This document shows, piece by piece, positions 1 through 9,011 of a stretch of DNA of 64,000 nt (within the stretch, counting starts at the first letter, position 1; every line of letters begins with the position of its first letter). The stretch is from NCBI RefSeq assembly GCF_001295925.1, contig NZ_LJHQ01000002.1, forward strand, positions 62,001-126,000, written 5' to 3'. Under the pieces are notes generated by a model. The model was not told the origin of the DNA. It worked only from the letters and a program-made list of their open reading frames with translations, and searched no databases. The DNA comes from Allobosea sp. AAP35. GTDB taxonomy: Bacteria; Pseudomonadota; Alphaproteobacteria; Rhizobiales; Beijerinckiaceae. Both the position numbers and the translations under genes were made by a program.

Positions 1-854
1 GTCTCGATCCCGACCGGCCCGCCCCCGAAATTGATCGCCACGGTGGTCAGGTAGCGCCGGTCCATCTGGTCAAGGCCGATGGCGTCGACATCGAGCAGCC
101 TCAAAGCCTTGTCGGCGACGCTGCGCGTCACGATCGCATCGCCATCGACGATGGCGAAATCGCGCACCCGGCGTAGCAGCCGTCCAGCGATGCGCGGGGT
201 CCCTCGCGAACGCTTGGCGATCTCGTTGGCGCCGTCGTCAGACATCGGCACGCCGAGCACCCGCGCGCCCCGCGCCACGATACTCTGCAACTCCTCGACG
301 GTGTAGAACTGCAGCCGGATCGGGATGCCGAAGCGGTCGCGCAAAGGCGTTGTCAGCAGGCCGGCGCGGGTGGTGGCGCCGACGAGCGTGAACTTTGGCA
401 GGTCGATCTTGACCGAGCGCGCCGCCGGCCCCTCGCCGATGATCAAATCGAGCTGATAGTCCTCCATCGCCGGGTAGAGGATTTCCTCGACCGCCGGATT
501 GAGCCGGTGGATCTCGTCGATGAAGAGCACGTCGCGCTCCTCGAGATTGGTCAGCTGCGCCGCGAGGTCGCCGGCCTTGGCGATCACCGGTCCCGAGGTC
601 GAGCGGAAATTGACGCCGAGCTCCCGCGCCACGATCTGCGCCAGCGTGGTTTTGCCGAGCCCGGGCGGGCCGACGAACAGCACATGGTCGAGCGCATCAC
701 CGCGCGCCTTGGCAGCCTCGATAAAAACTTGAAGATTGGCCCGCGCCGCCGCCTGGCCGGTGAACTCCGACAGCGACAGCGGCCGCAGCGTGGTCTCGGC
801 GTCGTCGTCGCGCTTTTCGGCGGAGAGCAGGCCGGGGCGGCGGGTCTCGCTCAC
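1..854 (-). CDS. ruvB: Holliday junction branch migration ATPase RuvB (3' end outside window)
   Basis: RuvB is the hexameric AAA+ motor that, with RuvA, drives branch migration at Holliday junctions during recombinational repair. The translated minus strand shows the N-terminal [10 protein letters not shown] region, Walker [10 protein letters not shown], Walker [10 protein letters not shown], the sensor segment VGATTRAG and the arginine-finger region DRFGI. The reading ends at the start of the winged-helix domain ([10 protein letters not shown]), so the C-terminus is missing only because the window stops. The start is GTG at 854, overlapping the stop of the upstream GNAT gene in a GTGA; this fits translational coupling. 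It is the last visible gene of a ruvC-ruvA-GNAT-ruvB series. Identity is certain; the exact start is an inference. Confidence 0.96.
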   Translation of the reverse strand, partial: MSETRRPGLLSAEKRDDDAETTLRPLSLSEFTGQAAARANLQVFIEAAKARGDALDHVLFVGPPGLGKTTLAQIVARELGVNFRSTSGPVIAKAGDLAAQLTNLEERDVLFIDEIHRLNPAVEEILYPAMEDYQLDLIIGEGPAARSVKIDLPKFTLVGATTRAGLLTTPLRDRFGIPIRLQFYTVEELQSIVARGARVLGVPMSDDGANEIAKRSRGTPRIAGRLLRRVRDFAIVDGDAIVTRSVADKALRLLDVDAIGLDQMDRRYLTTVAINFGGGPVGIE

Positions 855-1339
855 AGCGCGATCTCCAGTTCGAGCGCGTCATGGATCTCGATGTCCATGT
901 AGCCGGTCTTCACGATGCTCGGCACCACCGAGCGGAAATTGTCGATCGCCTCGATATGCAGCCGCGAGAAGCGGAAGCCGCATTTCTGGTAAAACGTCAT
1001 GCCCGGCATGTTGTCATTGGTCAGCATCGCCTTCAGCCGCACGGCCCCGCGCCCCCGCGCCGCCGCCTTGACCCCTTCGAGCAACTGGATCGCGGCGCCC
1101 TGCCCCCGCGCCACCGAATGCAGCGCACAGAGCAGCGCGACTTCGCCCTGCATCGTCCAGCTCGCATAGGCCATGAAGGTCCCGTCCTTGCCGGCGATCC
1201 CGAGCAGATCGAGTTCCGCGCAATCATAGACCGTGAAATCGATCATCATGCTGTGCGAACCCCAGCTCGCCAGCATCACCTTCAGGAAGGCGGATTTGTC
1301 CTTGACCGGGCGGATGGTCAAAGCGCCATCGCCGCTCAC
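851..1339 (-). CDS. GNAT-fold N-acetyltransferase-like protein between ruvA and ruvB
   Basis: A 162-residue protein with the GNAT acetyl-CoA binding signature: [15 protein letters not shown] (about residues 76-90) matches motif A (Q/R-x-x-G-x-G/A), followed by a late FYQKCGF segment typical of motif B in the fold. The substrate cannot be predicted. The gene overlaps both neighbours by four bases (GTGA with ruvA upstream, GTGA with ruvB downstream), so all three are probably read from one transcript with coupled translation. The start is GTG at 1339. Nothing in the sequence ties it to recombination other than position; it may be a passenger or may modify a small molecule or protein. Confidence 0.8.
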   Translation of the reverse strand: MSGDGALTIRPVKDKSAFLKVMLASWGSHSMMIDFTVYDCAELDLLGIAGKDGTFMAYASWTMQGEVALLCALHSVARGQGAAIQLLEGVKAAARGRGAVRLKAMLTNDNMPGMTFYQKCGFRFSRLHIEAIDNFRSVVPSIVKTGYMDIEIHDALELEIAL

Positions 1340-1953
1340 TTCGCCAGTTCCCGCAAGCCCAGCTTGATGAGTTGAGCCGTCCCCGCGCCCTCGCCCGCCT
1401 CGCGCGACGCCGCCGCGACGGCCGCCACGGCCTGCGCCTGCGGATAGCCGAGATTGCTGAGCGCCGAGACGGCGTCCGCCACCGGCTGCGGCAGCTTGCG
1501 TTCCGCTAGCGCGCCGGCCAGTTGCGCCACGCCCGGATCGACATGGCCGAAGGCCGGCGCCTTGTCCTTGAGCTCGGCGCAGATGCGCTGGGCAAGCTTG
1601 GGGCCGACGCCCGGAGCGCGTGCCACAGCGGCCTTGTCGTTGGTGGCGAGCGCCGTCGCCAGCGCTCCGGGCTCCAGCGTCGAGAGGATGGCGAGCGCGA
1701 CCTTGGCGCCGACGCCCTGCACCGCCTGCATCAGCCGGAACCAGTCGCGCTCATTGTCGGACATGAAGCCGTAGAGCCGGATCGCATCCTCGCGGACATG
1801 CGTCTCGATCGACAGCACCGCCGCCTCGCCGGGCTTGGGCAGCCGCTGCAAGGTCTTGGCCGAGCATTGCACGACATAGCCGACGCCCTGCACGTCGAGG
1901 ATGACATGGTCCTCGCCATAGGAATCGACGACCCCCTTCAGCTTGCCGATCAT
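1336..1953 (-). CDS. ruvA: Holliday junction DNA-binding protein RuvA
   Basis: RuvA binds the four-way junction as a tetramer and loads RuvB. The 205-residue product has the N-terminal OB-fold ([26 protein letters not shown] region, residues 1-60), the two helix-hairpin-helix motifs around [13 protein letters not shown] and [12 protein letters not shown] (about residues 78-130), and the C-terminal RuvB-binding domain starting near [12 protein letters not shown]. Length is normal for the family. The stop overlaps the GTG start of the GNAT gene. It is separated from ruvC by a long palindromic repeat, so the two may still share a transcript that carries this hairpin. Confidence 0.97.
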   Translation of the reverse strand: MIGKLKGVVDSYGEDHVILDVQGVGYVVQCSAKTLQRLPKPGEAAVLSIETHVREDAIRLYGFMSDNERDWFRLMQAVQGVGAKVALAILSTLEPGALATALATNDKAAVARAPGVGPKLAQRICAELKDKAPAFGHVDPGVAQLAGALAERKLPQPVADAVSALSNLGYPQAQAVAAVAAASREAGEGAGTAQLIKLGLRELAK

Positions 1954-1999
1954 CGTCTCGCCTCACCGTCCGCGTCAGCCCCACTCTCGAACCCACCAG

Positions 2000-2102
2000 C
2001 CCTCATCCTGAGGAGCCGCGGGGCGGCGTCTCGAAGGATGCTCCAGTGCGCACTTAAACATCCTTCGAGACGCAGGCTGCGCCCGCTCCTCAGGATGAGG
2101 GC
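2000..2102. repeat. Palindromic intergenic repeat, family D copy 1
   Basis: A 103-base nested inverted repeat between ruvC and ruvA. The outer arms are 18 bases (GCCCTCATCCTGAGGAGC at the left, its complement at the right) and the inner arms are built on GCGTCTCGAAGGATG. A second copy with the same outer and inner arms but different loop sequences lies at 62853-62969. It would form a long hairpin in RNA and could attenuate or stabilise the ruv transcript. It encodes nothing. Confidence 0.9.
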
Positions 2103-2128
2103 TGTGGGTGAGACGACCGGCTGTATCA

Positions 2129-2641
2129 TCACCCCACCCGCATCTGCGCCACCAGCGCGCGCATGCCGCGATGCTGGGCGTGGCAGATCGCCACCGCCAG
2201 GGCATCCGCCGCATCGGCCGACCGGGTCTCCGCCTTGGGCAGCAGCACGCGGATCATCATCTGGACCTGTTTCTTGTCGGCATGGCCGACGCCGACCACC
2301 GTCTTCTTGACGAGGTTGGCGGCATATTCCGCGACGCTGAGGCCCGCAAGGGCCGGCACCACCAGCGCGACGCCCCGCGCTTGGCCGAGCTTCAGCGCCG
2401 ATTGCGGATCGCGGTTGACGAAGGTCTCCTCGACCGCGACCTCGTCGGGCATGTGGGACATCACGATCCGCGTCAGCCCGTCATGCAACTGCCGCAGCCG
2501 CTCCGACAGGGGCAGGCCGGCATCGCTCTCGACGCAGCCGCAGGCGACGAAGCCGAGCTTGCTGCCTTCCGACACGACGACGCCCCAACCCGTCTTCCGG
2601 AGGCCGGGGTCGATGCCGAGAATGCGAATCGGTGGGTTCAT
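2129..2641 (-). CDS. ruvC: Crossover junction endodeoxyribonuclease RuvC
   Basis: RuvC is the dimeric resolvase that makes symmetric nicks at Holliday junctions. The 170-residue product has the RNase H-like fold with its four expected acidic residues: D11 in LGIDPG, E71 in VEETFVN, and D143 and D146 in the [12 protein letters not shown] helix, matching E. coli D7, E66, D138 and D141. The C-terminal HAQHRG segment is typical. It is the first gene of the minus-strand ruv series. I searched the upstream region for an alphaproteobacterial LexA box (GAAC-N7-GAAC) and found none with both half-sites intact. Confidence 0.97.
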   Translation of the reverse strand: MNPPIRILGIDPGLRKTGWGVVVSEGSKLGFVACGCVESDAGLPLSERLRQLHDGLTRIVMSHMPDEVAVEETFVNRDPQSALKLGQARGVALVVPALAGLSVAEYAANLVKKTVVGVGHADKKQVQMMIRVLLPKAETRSADAADALAVAICHAQHRGMRALVAQMRVG

Positions 2642-2662
2642 GTCGGGCGCAGCCTAAACCTT

Positions 2663-2689
2663 GGACACGCTTTGTTCCATGGCGTGTCC
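2663..2689. repeat. Short inverted repeat upstream of ruvC
   Basis: Eight-base perfect arms (GGACACGC and GCGTGTCC) around an 11-base centre lie 22 bases before the ruvC start, in the 195-base gap between ruvC and the divergent exporter gene. Position and symmetry suit an operator or a small hairpin in the 5' leader. I do not recognise the motif. The rest of the gap (2690-2836) shows nothing I can name. Confidence 0.4.
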
Positions 2690-2836
2690 TAACGATCCCT
2701 TCCCACCCACAGCCGATCGATGAACGCTGCGCATCGGTCGCATCACGCGGATGGGGGTTGCCCCGGCGCGCGGCAGGCTGTTGGTGCGATTGGCTCCTGC
2801 CCTCCCAGGGACCTTGCTCCCTTATCCCTCAGGCCG

Positions 2837-3616
2837 ATGTCAGATCTCCTCAGCCTCCTCTTTCCCGCCGTCTCGCCGACCGGCCTCGCCGTCCTCCTCG
2901 TCGCGACGCTGCTCGGTGGGCTGGTGCGCGGCTTTACAGGCTTCGGCTTCGCCATGGTGTTCATGCCGCTGGCATCGATGGTAATCGGCCCGGTCGCGGC
3001 GCTCGGGCTGATCTGGTGCATCGATGCGCCCTTCGCCCTGCCGATCGCCGCCCGCAATGCCAGGCAGGCCGAATGGCGCGAGGTCGCACCCCTGCTGCTG
3101 ACCGCGACGCTGGCGCTGCCAGCCGGCATCTGGCTCCTGATCTGGCTCGACCGCGAGACGATGCGCTGGATCCTGGCCGGGCTGATCCTGACCGCCGTCG
3201 CCCTGATGGCCTCGGGCTGGCGCTATCACGGCCGGCCGGGCATTCCGCTTTCGCTGGGTGTCGGCGTGTTGTCGGGGCTGTTCAACGGCATGGCGAGCAT
3301 TGGCGGCATGCCGCTCGCCGTGTTCTGGCTCGGCGCCCAGCGCAACGACCGCCACAAGACCCGTGCCAATCTGCAGACCTTCTTCGGCTTCTCGACGCTG
3401 ATCTCGGGCGCGATCCTCTGGCGCAACGACATCCTGACGATGACCGCGCTCATGATGGCCCTGCCGCTGATGGCGGTCTATGGCGCCGGCATGTGGGCGG
3501 GCACGCATGGCTTCCGGCTGGCCAACGAAATGACCTTCCGCCGCATCGCCTATGCGGTGATCTTCCTCAGCGCGCTGATCAGCCTGCCGCTGTGGGATGG
3601 ACTCGTGGGGCGGTAG
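2837..3616 (+). CDS. TauE/SafE-family sulfite/organic anion exporter
   Basis: A 259-residue integral membrane protein of the TauE/SafE (formerly DUF81) family, whose members move sulfite, sulfoacetate or other small anions across the inner membrane. About eight hydrophobic segments are visible. The family's first repeat is seen in LLGGLVRGFTGFGFAMVFMPL (split here by the conserved GFTGFG), and the second repeat in FNGMASIGGMPLAVFW. I chose the ATG at 2837 because the reading frame upstream of it is charged and Pro-rich, unlike a membrane protein N-terminus. It stands alone, divergent from ruvC, and is followed by a strong palindromic repeat. The substrate is unknown. Confidence 0.88.
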   Translation: MSDLLSLLFPAVSPTGLAVLLVATLLGGLVRGFTGFGFAMVFMPLASMVIGPVAALGLIWCIDAPFALPIAARNARQAEWREVAPLLLTATLALPAGIWLLIWLDRETMRWILAGLILTAVALMASGWRYHGRPGIPLSLGVGVLSGLFNGMASIGGMPLAVFWLGAQRNDRHKTRANLQTFFGFSTLISGAILWRNDILTMTALMMALPLMAVYGAGMWAGTHGFRLANEMTFRRIAYAVIFLSALISLPLWDGLVGR

Positions 3617-3626
3617 GGACCTGGCA

Positions 3627-3705
3627 CGTCATTGCGAGCGTAGCGAAGCAATCCAGAGCCGCTACGCCCGACGATCTGGATTGCTTCGCTGCGCTCGCAA
3701 TGACG
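3627..3705. repeat. Palindromic intergenic repeat, family E
   Basis: A 79-base inverted repeat whose arms are about 30 bases (left arm begins CGTCATTGCGAGCG, right arm ends CGCTCGCAATGACG) and share the core GAAGCAATCCAG / CTGGATTGCTTC. The loop is about 19 bases. It sits between the convergent TauE/SafE and yebC genes and could end transcription from both sides or be a dispersed mobile hairpin. Only one copy of this family is in the window. Confidence 0.88.
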
Positions 3706-3715
3706 GCGGCGCCCG

Positions 3716-4462
3716 TCACCCCCCCAGCTTCGCCATCACCTCGTCGGAAATCTCGTAATTGGCGAAGACGTTCTGGACGTCGTCGTCATTGTCGAGCGCC
3801 TCCATCAGCCGCATCATCGAAGCCGCCTTCTCCTCGTCGAGCGGGGCCGAGGTCGTCGGCCGCCAGACCGGCTTGGCTGAGGCCGGCGCACCGAGCGCCG
3901 CTTCCAGCGCCTTCGAGACCTCGTTCAGCGAATCGAAAGCACACAGGATGGTGTGGCCGTTTTCATCCGAAATAACGTCGTCGGCGCCCGCCTCGATCGC
4001 CGCTTCCATCAGCTTGTCGGCATCGCCGGTCTCCGGCGGATAGGCGATCTCGCCGACACGATTGAACATGAAGGAGACCGAGTTGCTCTCGCCCATCGCC
4101 CCGCCCGACTTGGTGAAGTAGGAGCGCACGGCCGACGCGGTGCGGTTGCGGTTGTCGGTCAGCGCCTCGACGATGACGGCGGCCCCGCCGGGCCCGTAGC
4201 CCTCGTAGCGAACCTCGTCATAGTTGTCGCCTTCGCCGCCGGCCGCTTTCATGATGGCGCGCTGGATGTTGTCCTTGGGCATGTTTTCGGCGCGCGCGGC
4301 GAGAACCGCCATGCGCAGGCGCGGATTCATCGCCGGGTCGGGCATGCCCATCTTGGCCGCGACGGTGATTTCGCGGCCGAGTTTCGAGAACAGCTTGGCG
4401 CGCACGGCGTCCTGCTTGCCCTTGCGGTGCATGATGTTCTTGAACTGGGAATGACCGGCCAT
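3716..4462 (-). CDS. YebC/PmpR (TACO1)-family protein
   Basis: A 248-residue member of the YebC/TACO1 family. These proteins were long annotated as transcription regulators; more recent work on the family links them to translation of difficult (Pro-rich) sequences. The start [14 protein letters not shown] is the family signature, followed by the three-domain architecture including [14 protein letters not shown] (about residues 81-94) and [18 protein letters not shown] (about 115-132). The usual neighbours in many bacteria are ruvC, ruvA and ruvB, and here the ruv genes lie 1 kb away on the same strand, separated by the exporter gene. Identity is secure; which molecular role applies is not shown by the sequence. 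Confidence 0.95.
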   Translation of the reverse strand: MAGHSQFKNIMHRKGKQDAVRAKLFSKLGREITVAAKMGMPDPAMNPRLRMAVLAARAENMPKDNIQRAIMKAAGGEGDNYDEVRYEGYGPGGAAVIVEALTDNRNRTASAVRSYFTKSGGAMGESNSVSFMFNRVGEIAYPPETGDADKLMEAAIEAGADDVISDENGHTILCAFDSLNEVSKALEAALGAPASAKPVWRPTTSAPLDEEKAASMMRLMEALDNDDDVQNVFANYEISDEVMAKLGG

Positions 4463-4737
4463 GGAACCTGAGCCTCTGCTGCCTTCAATCGATCTGCCCC
4501 CCGGAAGGCCTTGGGCGGTCCGGCGCGGGGCAGATCGGCCTTATAGGCGGCGGCTTCGCCGGCGCGCAAGCGATCGCGACCGGCAGGCGTTCCGCATGCG
4601 CCCACCGGGGCAGTCGCATCGATCTCCGGCAATCGCGCGATCGGAGAAACCTGACGTTAAGTCATTCTTTGCCAGAAGCGCCGCAGACTAACTGCACGAC
4701 CCGGGGGCACTCCCTTCTGGACGAATGACGGGCCTTC

Positions 4738-6102
4738 ATGACCACCCAGTCCAGCACACCGATCGCGCAGCAGGACCTGCGCTTCCGCGCGTTCCAGATC
4801 GCCGAGAGCGATCTTGCCTCCTTACGCCCGCTTGCGGATTTTGCCCGGGCGCGGCTGCCGTTCATGCTGGAAGACATGCATGACGACCTGGCCCCCTGGC
4901 CGGAAACCGCCCGGGCCTTCCGCATCCCGGAGATTCACGGTCTGCGGGTTGCCCACTGGACCAGCTTGGTGTCCGGCGCGCTCGGCGATGATTTTACGCA
5001 CTCCGCGCATCGTCTGGCCTCGGCCTTCCATCGCCATCATGTCCCGGCTTATGGCATCGCGATCGACCATGCGTTGGTGGTCAACCAGATCGGCCTCGAA
5101 CTGGGTTTGGATCGCCAGTCGCTGCAGAAACTGTTCGGCTGGTGGCACAGCCGCGACCGCAACCGGCGCATCGCGACGCGCTCGGCCCTCAACAAATGCG
5201 CAGCGCTCGACCTCGAACTGCTGCTCGAAACCTACGCCCATGTGCAGGAACAGAGCCGTGAGCACACGCGCGCCGAGATCGCGGCCTTTGCCGTCACGGT
5301 GCGTCAGGTCGTCGGGGCCGTGAAAAGCGGCGCCGGCACAGTCGAGGCTCTGGCCGGCACGATGAACCATATGGTCCAGGATACCGGCGCACAGGCTCTC
5401 GTCGCCGCCCGCGCCTCGGACGACGCCTCGATGAACGTCCAGAACGTCGCGAGCGCGGCCAGCGAATTGTCGGTCTCGCTCGACCATGTCGCGCTCGAGG
5501 TCACGCGCGCCGCGAGCATGGCCAATAGCGCCAACGCCGCCGCGATCAAGACCGACGTCATCGTCAAAAGCCTTGCCCAATCGGCGCAGACCATCGGCTC
5601 CATCGTCGAGATGATCCGCGACATCGCGGCGCAGACCAATCTGCTGGCACTCAACGCCACGATCGAGGCGGCCCGCGCCGGCGAGGCCGGGCGGGGTTTT
5701 GCGGTGGTCGCTACCGAGGTCAAGCAGCTCTCATCGCGTACGGCGCAGGCCACCGACGAAATCGCAGCGCAGGTTCCGGCCATGCAGGCTGCGACGCGCG
5801 AGGCCGTGGAAGCGATCGACAGCATCGTCGCCTATGTCCGCCAGATGCACGACACCACAGCGTCCGTGTCGGGCGCCCTCGAACAGCAGCGCTCGGCGAC
5901 GCAGGAGATTGCCCGCAGCGTCGACCGTGCCGCGATCGGAACCCAGGAGGTGGCGCAGACCGCCTCCGGCGTGAGTGAAATGGCAGCGGCTGCGGGCCAC
6001 AGCGTCGGCGAGGTGCTGGACGTGGCGAGCACGCTGGCGCGCGAGGCAGCTTCGCTGTCGGATGCCTTCGATGGTTTGATGCAGCGCAGCCAGGCCGGCT
6101 GA
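4738..6102 (+). CDS. Soluble globin-coupled methyl-accepting chemotaxis receptor
   Basis: A 454-residue chemoreceptor without transmembrane segments or signal peptide. Residues about 15-175 resemble a protoglobin/HemAT-type sensor (for example [14 protein letters not shown] and the His-rich segment at residues 98-101 followed by VPAYGIAID), which would bind heme and sense oxygen or other gases. Residues about 240-430 are the MCP signalling hairpin, with the highly conserved tip [20 protein letters not shown] and [11 protein letters not shown]. It lacks a CheR-tethering C-terminal pentapeptide. The proximal heme His is not certain: H98, H100 and H101 are close together and none aligns cleanly with the HemAT spacing. 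The gene is monocistronic; 4463-4737 upstream shows no clear promoter to me. Confidence 0.88.
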   Translation: MTTQSSTPIAQQDLRFRAFQIAESDLASLRPLADFARARLPFMLEDMHDDLAPWPETARAFRIPEIHGLRVAHWTSLVSGALGDDFTHSAHRLASAFHRHHVPAYGIAIDHALVVNQIGLELGLDRQSLQKLFGWWHSRDRNRRIATRSALNKCAALDLELLLETYAHVQEQSREHTRAEIAAFAVTVRQVVGAVKSGAGTVEALAGTMNHMVQDTGAQALVAARASDDASMNVQNVASAASELSVSLDHVALEVTRAASMANSANAAAIKTDVIVKSLAQSAQTIGSIVEMIRDIAAQTNLLALNATIEAARAGEAGRGFAVVATEVKQLSSRTAQATDEIAAQVPAMQAATREAVEAIDSIVAYVRQMHDTTASVSGALEQQRSATQEIARSVDRAAIGTQEVAQTASGVSEMAAAAGHSVGEVLDVASTLAREAASLSDAFDGLMQRSQAG

Positions 6103-6152
6103 CGCGCGGGCGCTGCTCGTCGGGGCCTTGCGCGTCTCAGCCTTTCAGCATT

Positions 6153-6977
6153 TCAGCCCTGCGCCCAGGGCGGCACGGCCTCCGACAGATGCGGGCCCAG
6201 CCGTACCGGCCAGACGGCCTTCGCCAGGCCGGTCGCATCGTCGATCTCAACCGCGACGCCCGACAGCGAGCCTTCGCCGGTCGCGGGTTCAAGCCGTGCG
6301 CCCGGCGTCTTCTGCAGGAAGCGCCGCACCGGCTCTTCCTTCTGCATGCCCAGGATCGAGTCATAGTCGCCGCACATGCCGGCATCGGACTGATAGGCGG
6401 TGCCGCCCGGCAGGATGCGCGTGTCCGAGGTCGGGACATGGGTATGGGTGCCGACGACGAGGCTGGCGCGGCCGTCGAGGAAATACCCCGCCGCCTGCTT
6501 CTCGCTGGTCGCCTCGGCATGGAAATCGACGATCACGGCATCCGCCACCTCGCCCAGCGGGCAGGCCGACAATTCGCGCTCCATCGCCGCGAAGGGATCG
6601 TCCAACGCCTCCATGAAGATGCGACCCATCACATTGACGACGAGCACGCGGGCGCCGTTGCGCGCCTCGACCACGGTCGCACCGCGCCCCGGCGTGCCCT
6701 TGGGATAATTCGCCGGCCGCACCAGCCGGTCCTGCCGCTCGATGAAGACCAGCGCCTCGCGCTGATCCCAGGAATGGTTGCCGAGCGTCACGGCGTCGGC
6801 GCCGGCCGCGATCAGTTCGTCGCAGATCGCCTCGGTGATGCCGAAGCCCCCGGCCGCGTTCTCGCCATTGATGACGACGCAATCGAGTTTCCACTGGTCG
6901 CGTAGCCGCGGCAGACGGTCCTGAACCGCGATCCGCCCGGGGCGGCCGACAATGTCACCGAGAAAGAGAAAGCGCAT
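6153..6977 (-). CDS. YmdB-like metallophosphoesterase (TIGR00282 family)
   Basis: A 274-residue calcineurin-like phosphodiesterase of the YmdB family; characterised members hydrolyse 2',3'-cyclic nucleotides and affect RNA turnover and biofilm formation. The metal ligands are all visible: D8 in FLGDIVG, E40 in VINGEN, N67/H68 in LGNHSWD, H150 in VDFHAEATSEK and H175/H177 in VGTHTHVPT. Length and order match the family. It follows the cyclo-ligase gene on the same strand but a family A palindromic repeat lies between them, so co-transcription is uncertain. Confidence 0.93.
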   Translation of the reverse strand: MRFLFLGDIVGRPGRIAVQDRLPRLRDQWKLDCVVINGENAAGGFGITEAICDELIAAGADAVTLGNHSWDQREALVFIERQDRLVRPANYPKGTPGRGATVVEARNGARVLVVNVMGRIFMEALDDPFAAMERELSACPLGEVADAVIVDFHAEATSEKQAAGYFLDGRASLVVGTHTHVPTSDTRILPGGTAYQSDAGMCGDYDSILGMQKEEPVRRFLQKTPGARLEPATGEGSLSGVAVEIDDATGLAKAVWPVRLGPHLSEAVPPWAQG

Positions 6978-7076
6978 GGGGAAGAGTCCGGAAAGGAGCG
7001 GCCCTCTCCGTCGCGCGAATGCGGCGCGGAATCAACCGGCGCAGTCGCGTCACTGGACCCCTGCGCCACCCGCATC

Positions 7077-7182
7077 GTCATTCCGGCCAAGCCGCGCAGC
7101 GGCGCAGCGCCGGAAGCCATCATAAAGCACCGTCGGGCCTTACGATCGATTCCGGGTCTGCGCTTCGCTTGCCCGGAATGAC
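7077..7182. repeat. Palindromic intergenic repeat, family A copy 1
   Basis: A 106-base composite hairpin between the YmdB-like gene and the cyclo-ligase gene. It starts GTCATTCCGG and ends CCGGAATGAC. The right-hand hairpin has arms ATTCCGGG/CCCGGAAT around TCTGCGCTTCGCTTG. Copy 2, in the opposite orientation, is at 47182-47288; arms are nearly identical while the central 30 bases differ. Confidence 0.9.
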
Positions 7183-7211
7183 GCGGAGGGGAAATCGACA
7201 GAGCACCCCAC

Positions 7212-7793
7212 TCACCCGCAGCGGATGATCTCGCGCTCGGTGACGATCCAGTCGAGCCGCCGGTCATGCGGTTCGTCAGGAACCGCCGCGATCTCCTGCG
7301 CGGCATAGGCGATGCCCATGCTGATGACGGGGCCGAGTTCGGTCAACTTGGCATCGAAATGCCCCTTGCCGTAGCCGATGCGGTAGCCGCGCCGGTCGAA
7401 GGCCGCGAGCGGCACGATCAGAATGGCGGGCGCGACCTGCGGCTGCGCCGGATCGGGCACCAGCGTGCCAAAGCCGCCGGGCACGATCGGCTCATAGGGC
7501 GCCCAGCGCCGAAACAGCATTCGCTTGTCGATGATCGCCGGTAGGCACAGCCGCACGCCGCGCTCGTGCAGGGCCTCCAGGATCGGGCGCGGATCGGCCT
7601 CCGAGCGCATCGGCCAATAGGCGGAGACGGAGCCTTGCGCATCGTCGAACACGGGAAGCGCCAGCACGCGCCCGGCGATCGCCTCGTCCCAGATCAGCCT
7701 GTCATCGATCTCGAGCGCGTCGCGGTGCGCCAGAGCGGCTTCGCGCAGGGCGGCCTTCCGGCGGGCGAGATCGTCTGAAGCGGATACATCCAT
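7212..7793 (-). CDS. 5-formyltetrahydrofolate cyclo-ligase
   Basis: Converts 5-formyl-THF to 5,10-methenyl-THF using ATP, returning a stored folate to one-carbon metabolism. The 193-residue product has the ATP/Mg-binding signature GYRIGYGKGHFDAKL near the C-terminus and the N-terminal KAALREAALAHRDAL segment with the family's basic residues. I use the ATG at 7793; a longer open frame to 8051 exists but its extra residues come from the 6S RNA gene and do not look like protein. The order zapA-6S RNA-cyclo-ligase is the classical one in proteobacteria, where the mRNA is processed from or shares the 6S transcript. Confidence 0.93.
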   Translation of the reverse strand: MDVSASDDLARRKAALREAALAHRDALEIDDRLIWDEAIAGRVLALPVFDDAQGSVSAYWPMRSEADPRPILEALHERGVRLCLPAIIDKRMLFRRWAPYEPIVPGGFGTLVPDPAQPQVAPAILIVPLAAFDRRGYRIGYGKGHFDAKLTELGPVISMGIAYAAQEIAAVPDEPHDRRLDWIVTEREIIRCG

Positions 7794-7829
7794 CATGGCA
7801 ACAGTGCTGAGCCACCTCGGCCGTGGAGA

Positions 7830-7972
7830 TTTCGATCCCGGGACACCTACTAAAGTAGGTGGGCGCCGTGTGTCCGGGTCCAGGGACCCGGTCAGGGACA
7901 GCTCCCTAGGGAGTCGTATGGGCCCGGGAATACAGTTCTCGCACGCACCAGGCAGCCCAGCCGGATCAATGT
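7830..7972 (-). ncRNA. ssrS: 6S RNA (approximate ends)
   Basis: 6S RNA mimics an open promoter and holds sigma70-RNA polymerase in slow growth. The evidence is position and fold: the segment lies between zapA and the cyclo-ligase gene, where 6S sits in many proteobacteria, and reads as one long interrupted rod. On the minus strand the 5' part GATCCGG...GGGCTGCC...TGCGTG pairs with the 3' part CACACGGCGCCC...CCGGGATC. The 3' strand carries an extra hairpin (CACCTAC-TTTA-GTAGGTG), and the interior holds the palindromes CTCCCTAGGGAG and CCGGGTCC-CT-GGACCCGG. A -10-like TACATT lies just upstream at about 7970-7975. Ends are uncertain by about 10 bases. Confidence 0.72.
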
Positions 7973-8063
7973 AGGGAATGCGCCGGCAAAGCGCCAGTGT
8001 ACGCGGCGCCCCATCCCGCGAAATCGCAACACACGGGCAGTCGGACAACAATCCGCCGGCAAC

Positions 8064-8432
8064 TCAGCCGACGGCCGTGGGAATGAGGCTTCGGGCAATC
8101 CCTTCGATCCGCTCCGCCGCTGCCGCCAGCGCCTCGGCCGCCCGGTCCTCCACCTCGCCGAGGCGGCGATCGGCGACGCCCGCATCGCCCTGCATCGCCG
8201 CCAGATCGGCCTCGAGCCGCGCCACGCGCCGCTGCAGCTCGGAGGCCTCGTCGGCGACCATCAGCGCCGCCATCACATGCAGGCGCATATCGCCGATTTC
8301 GCCGAAGGCTTCGCGCATCTCCTGGATCTTGCCGTCATAGAGACGCGCCAGCCCTTCCAGATGCGGCTCTTCACCCTCGCCGCAGGCCATGCGGTAGGCC
8401 TTGCCGGCAATGGTGACGTTGACTTGCGGCAT
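8064..8432 (-). CDS. zapA: Cell division protein ZapA
   Basis: ZapA binds FtsZ at midcell and bundles protofilaments. The 122-residue product has the globular N-terminal head (MPQVNVTIAGKAYRMAC, then EEPHLEGLARLYDGKI) and a long C-terminal coiled coil (about residues 60-115, rich in Ala, Glu and Arg), as expected. The ribosome site AGGAG lies six bases before the ATG. It follows the DUF4164 gene by 12 bases and is probably co-transcribed with it, and the transcript may continue into 6S RNA and the cyclo-ligase gene. Confidence 0.93.
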   Translation of the reverse strand: MPQVNVTIAGKAYRMACGEGEEPHLEGLARLYDGKIQEMREAFGEIGDMRLHVMAALMVADEASELQRRVARLEADLAAMQGDAGVADRRLGEVEDRAAEALAAAAERIEGIARSLIPTAVG

Positions 8433-8444
8433 GGCGCTCCTCGT

Positions 8445-8819
8445 TCAGTGGTCCCGGACGCCGGCGTCGGGTTCGGCTGGCTCCGGATAGGCCGGTTCCA
8501 GATCGTCCTGCGCCTCGTCCTGCGTTTCCGGCGGCAGGGCCTCGGCCTGGGCGCGGGCGATCACGGCACCGATGACGCTCATCGCGCGCTCGAGACGCTG
8601 ATCGACATCCGCCGCGGCGGTCTCGACATCGCCGAGCCTGGCGGTCACCCCGTCCAGCTCGGCCGCAAGCCGCGCCCGGTCGTCCTGCATCAGCGCCAGC
8701 TCGGTTTCCAGATTGGCCCGGCCCCGCTCCGCTTCGACACGCCGCCGGGCTGCCGCTTCAAGCTGACCGAGCGCGCCATCGAGGCGCATCAGGGCATTCT
8801 CCAGCATCAGGCTCGCCAC
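8445..8819 (-). CDS. DUF4164-family coiled-coil protein next to zapA
   Basis: A 124-residue, mostly helical protein matching the DUF4164 family, usually found beside zapA in Hyphomicrobiales. Residues 5-85 form a continuous coiled coil (heptad-like Leu/Ala with many Glu and Arg), and the C-terminus is acidic and Pro-rich. No catalytic motif. The start is GTG at 8819, preceded by GGAGAG at a good distance. The tight link to zapA suggests a cell-division or envelope role, but this is inference from context only. Confidence 0.8.
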   Translation of the reverse strand: MASLMLENALMRLDGALGQLEAAARRRVEAERGRANLETELALMQDDRARLAAELDGVTARLGDVETAAADVDQRLERAMSVIGAVIARAQAEALPPETQDEAQDDLEPAYPEPAEPDAGVRDH

Positions 8820-9011
8820 CGTCGCTCTCCTTCAGATCGAAGCCGGCTCACACGATTCGGGACACTAGCTTATGTCGATCTAAAACGTGAATCGCTCCGG
8901 CCTTGCGATATGGCGCCCGATCTCAACGGCTTGTGCCCGCTTGCTGTGGTCGCGCTTGCGAAGACGCCGCGCGTTCTCGCTCCGCGGGCCCCGTAGAGAG
9001 GGCCGGGCGAA

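Noticed and set aside
2642..2700. LexA (SOS) box upstream of ruvC
   Set aside because: I looked for GAAC-N7-GAAC or GTTC-N7-GTTC; the nearest match (GAAC-N7-GTCC) has two mismatches in one half. Not supported.
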